This document shows, piece after piece, positions 26,879 through 33,639 of a DNA stretch of 64,000 nt; positions within the stretch are counted from its first letter, which is position 1, and each line of letters starts with the position of its first letter. Below the pieces are notes generated by a model, which was not told the DNA's origin, made no database searches, and saw only the letters and a list, made by a program, of their open reading frames with translations. The translations under genes were made by a program, and so were the position numbers. Source of the stretch: Paenibacillus_D sp047238105 (GTDB lineage: Bacteria > Bacillota > Bacilli > Paenibacillales > Paenibacillaceae); assembly GCF_047238105.1 (NCBI RefSeq), contig NZ_JBDFMD010000001.1, forward strand, positions 4,154,001-4,218,000, read 5' to 3'.

Positions 26879-26947
26879 AGCCGCACTTCATTCCTTTCGG
26901 AATAAGAGTGCGGCTTCATTGCCAAGGCGGAGGTACAACGGTGTACC
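26879..26947 (-). promoter_or_regulatory. ANTAR-type dual-hexaloop leader of narK
   Basis: Read on the minus strand: hairpin P1 (26932-26947) is GGTAC, hexaloop ACCGTT, GTACC. Seven bases later P2 (26911-26924) is GGC, hexaloop AATGAA, GCC. Both loops have A at position 1 and G at position 4, as described for ANTAR-binding RNAs. The 3' arm of P2 is also the 5' arm of a longer stem, AGCCGCACT with AGTGCGGCT (26879-26915), making the two structures exclusive. The T-run after the long stem is weak (CTATTTA). A further 6-bp dyad (TCACAA/TTGTGA, 26960-26973) lies just after the expected transcript start. Confidence 0.72.
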
Positions 26948-26985
26948 AGCCGCTTGAGTTCACAACATTGTGACTGCATGGTTGG

Positions 26986-27026
26986 ATTATATGCGACATT
27001 TCACTAACATGTCAACATACTTTACA
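26986..27026 (-). promoter_or_regulatory. narK promoter with overlapping GlnR/TnrA-like box
   Basis: On the minus strand TTGACA (27010-27015) and TATAAT (26986-26991) are perfect SigA hexamers, 18 bases apart. The sequence TGTAAAGTATGTTGACA (27010-27026) fits the GlnR/TnrA consensus TGTNA-N7-TNACA exactly, and its 3' half is the -35 hexamer. This position suggests repression when nitrogen is plentiful. The same arrangement is found at the nir promoter. Confidence 0.75.
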
Positions 27027-27103
27027 TATTTTTTGGATTTTCCCTGAATTACGCATCCTGTCGGCCCCGGACTGACTGGGATGGCCGCCTCATCCTTAGG
27101 AGG

Positions 27104-27661
27104 TCAGCCATGAATCAGTTGATACACTTTAACGATCGAGGCGGCAATGTCGCCGACCCGCTTGCGTTCATTCATGGCCTGTTTGCGAAGGAAATCATAG
27201 GCCTCAGCCTCGCTGATGCCCTTAACCTCACATAATACTGCCTTGGCCTGGTCGATCCACTTGCGCTCTTCAAGCCGTTGAAGCAGCTGTTCGCGCTCTT
27301 CGCTCCACCGTTTGCGCTGCTGATGGACGCGGATTCCCCATTGAATCGCGTACTGCAGCTCAGTCGTAGTCATCGAAGGATAGAGCAGGCCGTCCAGGAC
27401 ATATCCCCAGTCGACAGCGCCCGGAGCTTCCGGCTCGCTGCAGAGCCAGAGCACCGGGAGCCGGCGCAGGCCCGTGATCGACGCTTGCCACTCGGGTAGA
27501 CGGGAGAGCGGGACATCGACGATAACAGCTTCCACCACACTGACATAAGATTTCATGCCATCCGTAGATGTTGCCTGATGCAGCGTGCGGCAGCATTGCT
27601 TTAATTGCTGGACAGGCGCTGCCGTTGAATGGTCCTGGACCAGCATCAACGCTTTGGGCAT
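27104..27661 (-). CDS. ANTAR-domain RNA-binding antiterminator
   Basis: A 185-residue protein with a receiver-like N-terminal domain (about 1-100), a coiled-coil linker (VHQQRKRWSEEREQLLQRLE) and a C-terminal ANTAR domain. The ANTAR domain shows the family pattern WIDQAKAVLCEVKGISEAEA and YDFLRKQAMNERKRVGDIA. ANTAR proteins bind dual hexaloop hairpins in leader RNA and prevent termination. The receiver looks degenerate: one acidic residue remains in the first pocket (LVQD), a possible phospho-acceptor in VIVD, and tyrosine sits where the conserved lysine is expected (LLYPSM). There is no NIT nitrate-sensing domain as in NasR. It lies between narK and nirB, both of which have matching leaders. 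The start at 27661 has GAGGTG 8 bases upstream. Confidence 0.9.
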   Translation of the reverse strand: MPKALMLVQDHSTAAPVQQLKQCCRTLHQATSTDGMKSYVSVVEAVIVDVPLSRLPEWQASITGLRRLPVLWLCSEPEAPGAVDWGYVLDGLLYPSMTTTELQYAIQWGIRVHQQRKRWSEEREQLLQRLEERKWIDQAKAVLCEVKGISEAEAYDFLRKQAMNERKRVGDIAASIVKVYQLIHG

Positions 27662-27727
27662 GCTTTTTCACCTCGCTCATGTGCCGGAAAGCGGCCGGAT
27701 TGGCTGCATCGGCGCCTTGTGTAATAA

Positions 27728-27756
27728 AATATAACATACGAATTAGCCGATGTCGA
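27728..27756 (-). promoter_or_regulatory. Promoter of the ANTAR gene
   Basis: On the minus strand TCGACA (27751-27756) and TATATT (27728-27733) are separated by exactly 17 bases. Each differs from consensus at one position. Confidence 0.6.
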
Positions 27757-27764
27757 CGGAAAAT

Positions 27765-27802
27765 TATCGTAATGCGATACATTTATTTATCGTAATCCGA
27801 TA
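27765..27802. promoter_or_regulatory. Tandem dyads between the divergent ANTAR and nir promoters
   Basis: Two copies of TATCG-N5-CGATA: TATCGTAATGCGATA (27765-27779) and TATCGTAATCCGATA (27788-27802). They differ at one base and their centres are 23 bp apart, about two helical turns. They lie between the ANTAR -35 (27751-27756) and the GlnR-like box of nirB (27810-27826). This is probably the operator of an unidentified regulator acting on one or both promoters. They do not fit the GlnR, Fnr or CcpA consensus. TCGTAAT resembles a half-site of Zur-type boxes, but the other half does not. Confidence 0.65.
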
Positions 27803-27809
27803 TAAATTG

Positions 27810-27849
27810 TGTCAAGTATATTGACATGTAATCTCCAAGGATCTATACT
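27810..27849 (+). promoter_or_regulatory. nirB promoter with overlapping GlnR/TnrA-like box
   Basis: TTGACA (27821-27826), a 17-base spacer and TATACT (27844-27849). The box TGTCAAGTATATTGACA (27810-27826) matches TGTNA-N7-TNACA exactly and shares its 3' half with the -35. It differs from the narK box at only two positions. Together they indicate common nitrogen control of import and reduction. Confidence 0.78.
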
Positions 27850-27888
27850 AGCGTTATCGAATTCCCAATTGTATAGAACATTTCGCCC

Positions 27889-27967
27889 GGCACAATGGCG
27901 TGCCAGGGGCGATGGCAACGAAGCCTATCTTCTGCAACTGCGCAGAGGGTGGGCTTTTCATGTTTTT
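27889..27967 (+). promoter_or_regulatory. ANTAR-type dual-hexaloop attenuator in the nir leader
   Basis: P1 (27889-27904) is GGCAC, hexaloop AATGGC, GTGCC. P2 (27914-27925), 9 bases later, is GGC, hexaloop AACGAA, GCC. Both loops have A1 and G4. The 3' arm of P2 enters a 15-bp terminator stem: AAGCCTATCTTCTGC (27921-27935) pairs fully, counting G-U, with 27942-27956. A T-rich tail to 27967 follows. P2 and the terminator cannot form together, the layout expected if ANTAR protein binding releases transcription into nirB. The expected transcript start is near 27856. Confidence 0.82.
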
Positions 27968-27986
27968 AACCAGAGGAGTGGACCTA

Positions 27987-30455
27987 ATGAAGAAAAAACT
28001 CGTAATGATCGGCAACGGAATGGCTGGCGTATCGTTCGTAGAACAATTGCTCAAGCTGAACCCGCATAAGTATGAGATCACTGTCATCGGAGCCGAGCCG
28101 CATCCCAACTATAACCGGATTATGCTGTCCTCTGTCCTGGCAGGCGATGTCACCATGAAGGACATCATCCTCAATGACTGGGACTGGTACCGGGACAATC
28201 ATATTATCCTGCATGCCGGTCATACGGCGACTGCTGTCGATACCAAAGCACGCACCATCAAGACAGATCAGGGACTGACCGTGCCTTACGACGAACTGGT
28301 CATTGCAACCGGCTCCCAGCCGTTCATGCTGCCGCTGCCGGGCGCGGACAAGGAAGGCGTCATCGCCTTCCGGGATATGAAGGATTGCGAGACGATGGTC
28401 GAGACGGCCAAGACGTACAAGAAAGCCGTCGTCATCGGCGGCGGCCTGCTCGGGATCGAGGCGGCCCGCGGCTTGCTGAACCTGGGGATGGAGGTCAATG
28501 TCGTTCATATCTTCAAGTATCTGATGGAACGGCAACTAGACGAGACGGCTTCGCACATGCTGCAGGAGGAGCTGGAGCGTCAGGGAATGAAATTCCTGCT
28601 GGAAAAGCAGTCGGATACAATATTAGGCAAGAAGCGTGTCACAGGGTTATCCTTCAAGGACGGCTCGCACGTCGATGCCGATCTGATCGTCATGGCTGTG
28701 GGGATCCGTCCCAATGTGCAGCTGGCCAAGGATGCGGGGATCGAGGTTAACCGCGGTATCGTCGTCGATGACAGCATGCAGACGAGCGTGCCGGGCATCT
28801 ACTCGGTCGGCGAATGTGCGGAGCACCGCGGAATCGCCTATGGACTCGTCGCGCCGCTCTATGAGCAGGGTGCCATCCTGGCCAAACAGATGGCCGGCGT
28901 AGAGCACGAGGGGTATCAAGGCTCCGTCGTCTCGACGAAGCTCAAGGTGTCGGGCGTCAACGTATTCTCGGCGGGACGCTTCATGAGCGAACCTGGCACG
29001 AAATCGCTGCGGGTACAGGACGACCTGGATGGTGTCTATAAGAAAGTGGTCTTCCAGAATGGCAAGGTGATCGGCGCCGTGCTGTTCGGCGACACCGCTG
29101 AGGGCTCCCGGATGTTCTCGCTGATCCGCAAGGGCGAAGATTTCTCCGGACGGGAGAAAGAAGTGCTCTTCGGTCCTTCTGGCGGGAGTGCTGCAGTAAC
29201 CGATGAGGACCTAGTGAAAGCAATGAGCGGCGATGAGATCGTCTGCGGCTGCAACGGCGTTACCAAGGATACGATTATCGAGAGCATCGAGGAGAAAGGC
29301 TGCGTCAGTGTCAATGAGATCAAAGCCTGCACCAAGGCCTCGGGCTCTTGCGGCGGCTGCAAGCCGCTCGTCGAAGCGATCCTGACAGCTACGCTGGGAG
29401 CCGACCAAGTGGAGACGGCCAAGGAAGGCATCTGCAGCTGTACGACTCATAGCCGGGACGAGATCGTCGAAGCGATCCGCACGATGCATCTGACGACGAG
29501 CAAGGAAGTCATGCATGTCATGGAGTGGAGCAACCCGGAAGGCTGCTCCAAGTGCCGGCCTGCCCTCAACTACTATCTGGGCATGGCATGGCCGGAAGAG
29601 CATGAGGATGAGCTGGAGTCCCGTTTCGTCAATGAGCGCAATCATGCCAATATCCAGAAGGACGGCACCTTCTCGGTCGTGCCGCGGATCTATGGCGGTG
29701 TGACGACGCCGGAAGATCTGAAGCGGATCGCCACGGTAGCGGAGCAGTACAATGTGCCGATGGTCAAGTTCACCGGCGGGCAGCGGATCGACCTGCTGGG
29801 CGTCAAGAAAGAAGATCTGCCGAAGATGTGGAAAGATCTCGACATGCCTTCGGGCTACGCCTACGGCAAGGCGCTCCGTACAGTCAAAACTTGCGTCGGC
29901 AATACGTTCTGCCGCTTCGGCACGCAGGACTCCATCCAGATGGGCATCGACCTGGAGAAGAAATTCGAGCGGCTGAACACGCCGCATAAGGTCAAGCTCG
30001 CGGTGTCCGGCTGCCCGCGCAACTGCGCCGAATCGACAATCAAGGATCTTGGTGTCGTCGCGATCGAGGGCGCTTGGGAGTTGTACGTAGGCGGCAATGG
30101 CGGTACCCGGGTAAGGGCTGCCGAGCTGCTCACCAAAGTGAAAACGGAAGATGAGGTGCTGCATTGGACGGCAGCTTACCTGCAGTACTACCGCGAGACG
30201 GCCAACTTCGCAGAACGGACCAGTGAATGGGTGCAGCGGATCGGTCTGGATACGGTCAAGCAGGCGTTGGCGAGCAAGGAAGACCGCGATGCGCTCGTCG
30301 AGCGGATCGACAAGACGCTGGCACTGACCAAGGATCCATGGCAGGAGATTAACGAAAACGACGATCTGCGCCGTGCGTTCGACGCATTGACGGCCACTAC
30401 TTCCCCCGAGGCTGCTGCAGCAACGGCGGATGGAGAGGCTGTGCAGCGGCCCTAG
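27987..30455 (+). CDS. nirB: Assimilatory nitrite reductase, large subunit
   Basis: An 822-residue cytoplasmic siroheme enzyme reducing nitrite to ammonium with NAD(P)H. The domains in order are an FAD/NAD(P) oxidoreductase module (GNGMAGVSFVEQL at the start, VIGGGLLGIEAARGL), a BFD-type [2Fe-2S] domain (CGCNG...CGGC) and a second BFD-like domain (CSCTTHSRDEIVEAI, CSKCRPALNYYL). Then come the ferredoxin-like half domain and the siroheme/[4Fe-4S] domain with CVGNTFCRFG and SGCPRNCAES. The length is normal. The ATG at 27987 has GAGGAG upstream; an upstream in-frame start at 27900 would lie inside the leader structure. It is first in an operon with nirD and two siroheme genes. Confidence 0.96.
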   Translation: MKKKLVMIGNGMAGVSFVEQLLKLNPHKYEITVIGAEPHPNYNRIMLSSVLAGDVTMKDIILNDWDWYRDNHIILHAGHTATAVDTKARTIKTDQGLTVPYDELVIATGSQPFMLPLPGADKEGVIAFRDMKDCETMVETAKTYKKAVVIGGGLLGIEAARGLLNLGMEVNVVHIFKYLMERQLDETASHMLQEELERQGMKFLLEKQSDTILGKKRVTGLSFKDGSHVDADLIVMAVGIRPNVQLAKDAGIEVNRGIVVDDSMQTSVPGIYSVGECAEHRGIAYGLVAPLYEQGAILAKQMAGVEHEGYQGSVVSTKLKVSGVNVFSAGRFMSEPGTKSLRVQDDLDGVYKKVVFQNGKVIGAVLFGDTAEGSRMFSLIRKGEDFSGREKEVLFGPSGGSAAVTDEDLVKAMSGDEIVCGCNGVTKDTIIESIEEKGCVSVNEIKACTKASGSCGGCKPLVEAILTATLGADQVETAKEGICSCTTHSRDEIVEAIRTMHLTTSKEVMHVMEWSNPEGCSKCRPALNYYLGMAWPEEHEDELESRFVNERNHANIQKDGTFSVVPRIYGGVTTPEDLKRIATVAEQYNVPMVKFTGGQRIDLLGVKKEDLPKMWKDLDMPSGYAYGKALRTVKTCVGNTFCRFGTQDSIQMGIDLEKKFERLNTPHKVKLAVSGCPRNCAESTIKDLGVVAIEGAWELYVGGNGGTRVRAAELLTKVKTEDEVLHWTAAYLQYYRETANFAERTSEWVQRIGLDTVKQALASKEDRDALVERIDKTLALTKDPWQEINENDDLRRAFDALTATTSPEAAAATADGEAVQRP

Positions 30456-30514
30456 TACGCAGGCAGATCCGAGAGTCGGATAGAGAAAGCCCATACTGGA
30501 GAGGAGATCATACT

Positions 30515-30847
30515 ATGCATGAGGTACAAATTGGACATCTATCGGAATTCCCGGAGCGGCGGGGCAAGGTGGTGCGGATCGGCGAGCTGGAGCTGGCGCT
30601 GTTCCGGCTGTCGGACGGCAACGTAAAGGCAGTGGAAAATCTGTGTCCGCACAAAAGCGGCAAGCTATCGGAGGGGATCGTCTGCGATCATCATGTCTAC
30701 TGCCCCCTGCATGACTGGAAGATTGACCTGCAGGACGGTCTGGTACAGGCGCCTGATGAGGGCTGTGTCCGCACGTTTGAGGTGGAAGTCGACGATGCAG
30801 GACAGGTATACTTGAAGCTGGAAGGTCCGGCAGTCAAAGTATCCTGA
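30515..30847 (+). CDS. nirD: Nitrite reductase small subunit, Rieske type
   Basis: A 110-residue Rieske [2Fe-2S] protein accompanying NirB. The cluster ligands are visible as CPHKSG and CPLHDW, 15 to 20 residues apart. The fold is the short NirD form rather than a full oxygenase ferredoxin. It starts at ATG 30515 after GGAGAGGAG, 59 bases behind nirB. Confidence 0.94.
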   Translation: MHEVQIGHLSEFPERRGKVVRIGELELALFRLSDGNVKAVENLCPHKSGKLSEGIVCDHHVYCPLHDWKIDLQDGLVQAPDEGCVRTFEVEVDDAGQVYLKLEGPAVKVS

Positions 30848-30908
30848 GTCGGCTGAGCCGGCGCATGGCTGCGATACCGGGCAGAGTCCAAGGGAGGAGG
30901 CGCTGCTC

Positions 30909-31817
30909 ATGGCGCGACTGGAAGGCAGAGTGATCGCGATCACCGGGCCTAGAAAAGCAGAAGAGATGAGCCGCATGATCGCCAAGTTCGGCGGTACGGC
31001 GGTCGTCCGCCCGGCGCAGGGCACCGTGTTCCTGGATGACAGCCGGATCCGGGAGCAGCTGACCGCACTTATCGAGCAGCCGGCCGAATGGCTGATCCTG
31101 ACGACCGGCGTCGGCACCGAAGCGCTGATGCAGACAGCGGAGCAGCTGGGTCTGGAAGAACCGTTCAGGCGGGCGCTGTCGCGGATGAAGCTGGCGGCGC
31201 GCGGGTACAAAACCGTAGGGGTGCTCAAGAAGCTCGGACTGGCCCCGGCTGCCCGGGATCTCGACGGGACGACGGCTGGCCTGCTGCGTGAGATGGAGGG
31301 GATCGACCTGACCGGCCGCAGAGTGGCTCTGCAGCTCTATGGCGATCCCGCCCCCCGGATCACAGCGATGCTGGCGGCGCGCGGAGCGCACTGCGAGGAG
31401 CTGCTGCCGTATCGTCATATTCCGCCGGAAGGCGATGTAACCGAGCGGCTGATCGAAGAGATTGTGAGCGGCGCCGTTGATGCCGTAGCCTTGACCAGCA
31501 CGGTACAGGTGCGGTACATGATGGGCTGTGCAGCCAAGCTCGGCCGTCTCGATGAGGTGCTGCGCGCTTTTGCGGAGCGGGTGCTGGCAGTTGCGGTAGG
31601 CAAGGTCACCGCAGAGGCGCTGCGTGAGGAAGGCGTCGAGCGGGTGTTGTATCCGGAGGAAGAGCGGATGGGCAACATGGTCGTCGCGATGTCGAGGCAC
31701 TTCGACCGGCTGGATGAATCGGCCCAGCCGCCCGATCCGGAGATGGAAGGCGCCGAGCGGGAAGTCAAGCAAGCCGATGCCAAGCGCTGGGCCGAAGACA
31801 AGCCGGAGGGTTGTTAG
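30909..31817 (+). CDS. hemD: Uroporphyrinogen-III synthase
   Basis: A 302-residue two-domain protein of the HemD family that closes and inverts hydroxymethylbilane to uroporphyrinogen III, the precursor of siroheme. The sequence is divergent, as usual for HemD. It keeps the order of two Rossmann-like halves with ITGPRKAEEM at the start, LILTTGVGTEAL, VALQLYG and DAVALTSTVQVRYMM. An acidic/basic C-terminal extension of about 35 residues exceeds the usual length. It lies in the nir operon, where it would supply the siroheme of NirB. Confidence 0.88.
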   Translation: MARLEGRVIAITGPRKAEEMSRMIAKFGGTAVVRPAQGTVFLDDSRIREQLTALIEQPAEWLILTTGVGTEALMQTAEQLGLEEPFRRALSRMKLAARGYKTVGVLKKLGLAPAARDLDGTTAGLLREMEGIDLTGRRVALQLYGDPAPRITAMLAARGAHCEELLPYRHIPPEGDVTERLIEEIVSGAVDAVALTSTVQVRYMMGCAAKLGRLDEVLRAFAERVLAVAVGKVTAEALREEGVERVLYPEEERMGNMVVAMSRHFDRLDESAQPPDPEMEGAEREVKQADAKRWAEDKPEGC

Positions 31818-31860
31818 AAGCATAGCGGCCACACGAGCGATCACGGGAGGAGGAAGGGCG

Positions 31861-32661
31861 ATGGCTGACACGGGCTATGTATATCTGACGGGTGCGGGAC
31901 CCGGAGATCCCAAACTGATCACCGTGCGCGGGCTGGAGACGATCCGGCTCGCCCAGGTGCTGATCTATGACCGGCTCGTCGCCGAGGAACTGCTCCGGGA
32001 GGCTGCGCCAGATGCAGAGTTACTCTACGTGGGCAAAGCGTCAGGACATCATACGCTTCCCCAGGAGGAGATCAATGAACTGATCGCGAGCCGGGCGGCG
32101 CGCGGACTGACGGTGACGCGGCTCAAGGGAGGCGACCCGTTCGTCTACGGGCGAGGGGGAGAGGAGGCCGTCTATCTGGCCGATCGCGGCATTCCGTTCG
32201 AGGTGGTGCCGGGGATCTCCTCCTGCATCGCTGCGCCGGCCTACGCCGGGATCCCGGTCACGCACCGCAGGATGGCGGCCTCCTTTGCTGTGATTACAGG
32301 CCACGAGTGCGCTGGCAAATCCGGGGCATCCGTCGACTGGACCTGGGCGGCAGGGGCCGAGACGCTCGTCGTGCTGATGGGGCTGCAGCAGCTGCATAGC
32401 ATCACCGAGCGGCTGCTGGCCTCCGGCAAGCCTCCGGGCACGCCGGTCGCCTTGATCCAGAGCGGCACCAAGTCCGGGGCGCAGCGTGTCGTCACGGGCA
32501 GGCTGGATAGGATCGCCGAGCTCCCGGAGACTTCGGAGCTGAGCAGTCCGGTCACGATCGTCATCGGCCCCGTCGTGGCGATGCGCGAGCGGATTGCCTG
32601 GCTGGCCGGCGACGAGCCGCTTGCCGCGGTTCCTGAGGCGGCATTGCTTGCTGCTGATTAA
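31861..32661 (+). CDS. cobA: Uroporphyrinogen-III C-methyltransferase (SUMT)
   Basis: A 266-residue SAM-dependent methyltransferase making precorrin-2 from uroporphyrinogen III. It has YLTGAGPGDPKLITVRGLE, VTRLKGGDPFVYGRGGEEA, GIPFEVVPGISSCIAAPAYA and VLMGLQQL, all typical of SUMT enzymes. It is the single-domain form without the dehydrogenase/ferrochelatase part of CysG, so the last siroheme steps must be encoded elsewhere. The ATG at 31861 has a strong GGGAGGAGGAAGG site. It is the last gene of the operon, and a terminator follows at 32768. Confidence 0.95.
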   Translation: MADTGYVYLTGAGPGDPKLITVRGLETIRLAQVLIYDRLVAEELLREAAPDAELLYVGKASGHHTLPQEEINELIASRAARGLTVTRLKGGDPFVYGRGGEEAVYLADRGIPFEVVPGISSCIAAPAYAGIPVTHRRMAASFAVITGHECAGKSGASVDWTWAAGAETLVVLMGLQQLHSITERLLASGKPPGTPVALIQSGTKSGAQRVVTGRLDRIAELPETSELSSPVTIVIGPVVAMRERIAWLAGDEPLAAVPEAALLAAD

Positions 32662-32767
32662 TTGGTTTAAGCGCGAATCTGCGCGGGCAATACCGCCGGG
32701 CTGCTGCTTCCAGATCCAGCTTAGCGAGCAATCTCATCGTGCTGAGAATGGTATAGTTTGCATCTTG

Positions 32768-32815
32768 AAACACCCCGTACATGCCTTAATTGGGCTATGT
32801 GCGGGGTGTTTTTTT
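32768..32815 (+). terminator. Terminator of the nir operon
   Basis: AAACACCCCG-TACATGCC (32768-32785) pairs with GGCTATGTGCGGGGTGTTT (32793-32811, one bulge). It is followed by an unbroken T-run to 32815. Confidence 0.9.
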
Positions 32816-32867
32816 AAAAGCGCAAAATGATGCTTACGCGCGGCTGTCCGCGCCGCCCGCCCGCTCC

Positions 32868-33240
32868 AACGAACCTTTTCTCCCTTACAGCCTCTCCACC
32901 AGCCGCGCCGCACGCTCCAACGAACCTTTTCTCCCTTACAGCGCCCCACCAGCCGCGCCGCACGCTCCAACGAACCTTTTCTCCCTTACAGCCTCTCCGC
33001 CAGCCACGCCGCCCGCTCCAACGAACCTTTTCTCCCTTACAGCAGCCCCACCAGCTCCGCCGCACGCTGTAACGAACCTTTTCTCCCTTACAGCCTCTCC
33101 TCCAGCCACGCCGCCCGCTCCAACGAACCTTTTCTCCCTTACAGCCTCTCCGCCAGCCACGCCGCACGCTGTAACGAACCTTTTCTCCCTTACAGCAGCC
33201 CCACCAGCCGCGCCGCCCGCTCCAACGCACTTTTTTCGCC
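32868..33240. repeat. 51-bp tandem repeat array (seven units plus a decayed eighth)
   Basis: Units begin at 32868, 32919, 32969, 33020, 33071, 33122, 33173 and 33224. The period is 51 bp, once 50. Each of the first seven opens with an identical 23-base core (AACGAACCTTTTCTCCC then TTACAG). The remaining 28 bases vary at several positions between two main versions. Frames stay open on both strands because 51 is a multiple of 3, giving Pro/Ala-rich or Arg/Gly/Trp-rich peptides. No convincing gene start was found and the 50-bp unit shifts the frame. It occupies much of the 978-base gap between the nir operon and the gene at 33640. I see no gene between 33241 and 33639. Confidence 0.85.
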
Positions 33241-33308
33241 AGTTGGTTCCGGAGACGATTTACATAATCTCAACCTGCTCATAACATTCGCATAACGCTC
33301 ATGGATTA

Positions 33309-33355
33309 TTGTTGATTCGTGCACAAGTGAGCATAAGAAAACACAAGCGAACATA
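33309..33355 (+). promoter_or_regulatory. Candidate promoter with direct repeats upstream of the G1P dehydrogenase operon
   Basis: TTGTTG (33309-33314), a 17-base spacer and CATAAG (33332-33337) form a moderate SigA promoter. CACAAGTGAGCATA (33322-33335) and CACAAGCGAACATA (33342-33355) are direct repeats exactly 20 bp apart, matching at 12 of 14 positions. They cover the promoter and expected start site, as repressor sites would. The DeoR-family gene at 34841 is the obvious candidate regulator (inference). The leader to the gene at 33640 would be about 295 bases with no clear structure. Confidence 0.45.
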
Positions 33356-33639
33356 TTCGAGGGCTTGTGTGCGCGAATGTATACACAAAGTAGTCATAGA
33401 GGGCGCTTTTTTCAGAGTATTCGCCATAGCAACGGCAAAGGGTGTTTGCAGCAGAGTGGGCCGGCGATTCCTCGCAATAACAACAGAAGGGTCGCAGCAA
33501 GCAGGGACGTCGACGATTCGATTTCACCGCCTCGGCGGCAGAAAGGGTCGCCGCAGCTGACTGCATCGGCCTGCGCCTTGCACATCTCTTATTGAGGGCG
33601 GCCTCCGTCCCCAGACTAGCAGGAGGGAGGACATAACCT

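Noticed and set aside
26960..26973. Rex- or Fnr-type operator at TCACAACATTGTGA
   Set aside because: The arms are in the opposite order to the TTGTGA...TCACAA of Rex and the spacing does not fit Fnr. I treat it only as a small dyad in the narK leader.
32868..33240. CRISPR array
   Set aside because: The 23-base core repeats at regular spacing, but the segments between are near-identical to each other rather than unique spacers, and no cas gene is present. It is a minisatellite.
32790..33284. Pro/Ala-rich coding region across the repeat array, or the Arg/Trp-rich one on the other strand (32814-33230)
   Set aside because: The frames are open only because the 51-bp unit is a multiple of three. 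No ribosome site supports either, and one 50-bp unit changes the frame relative to the repeat.
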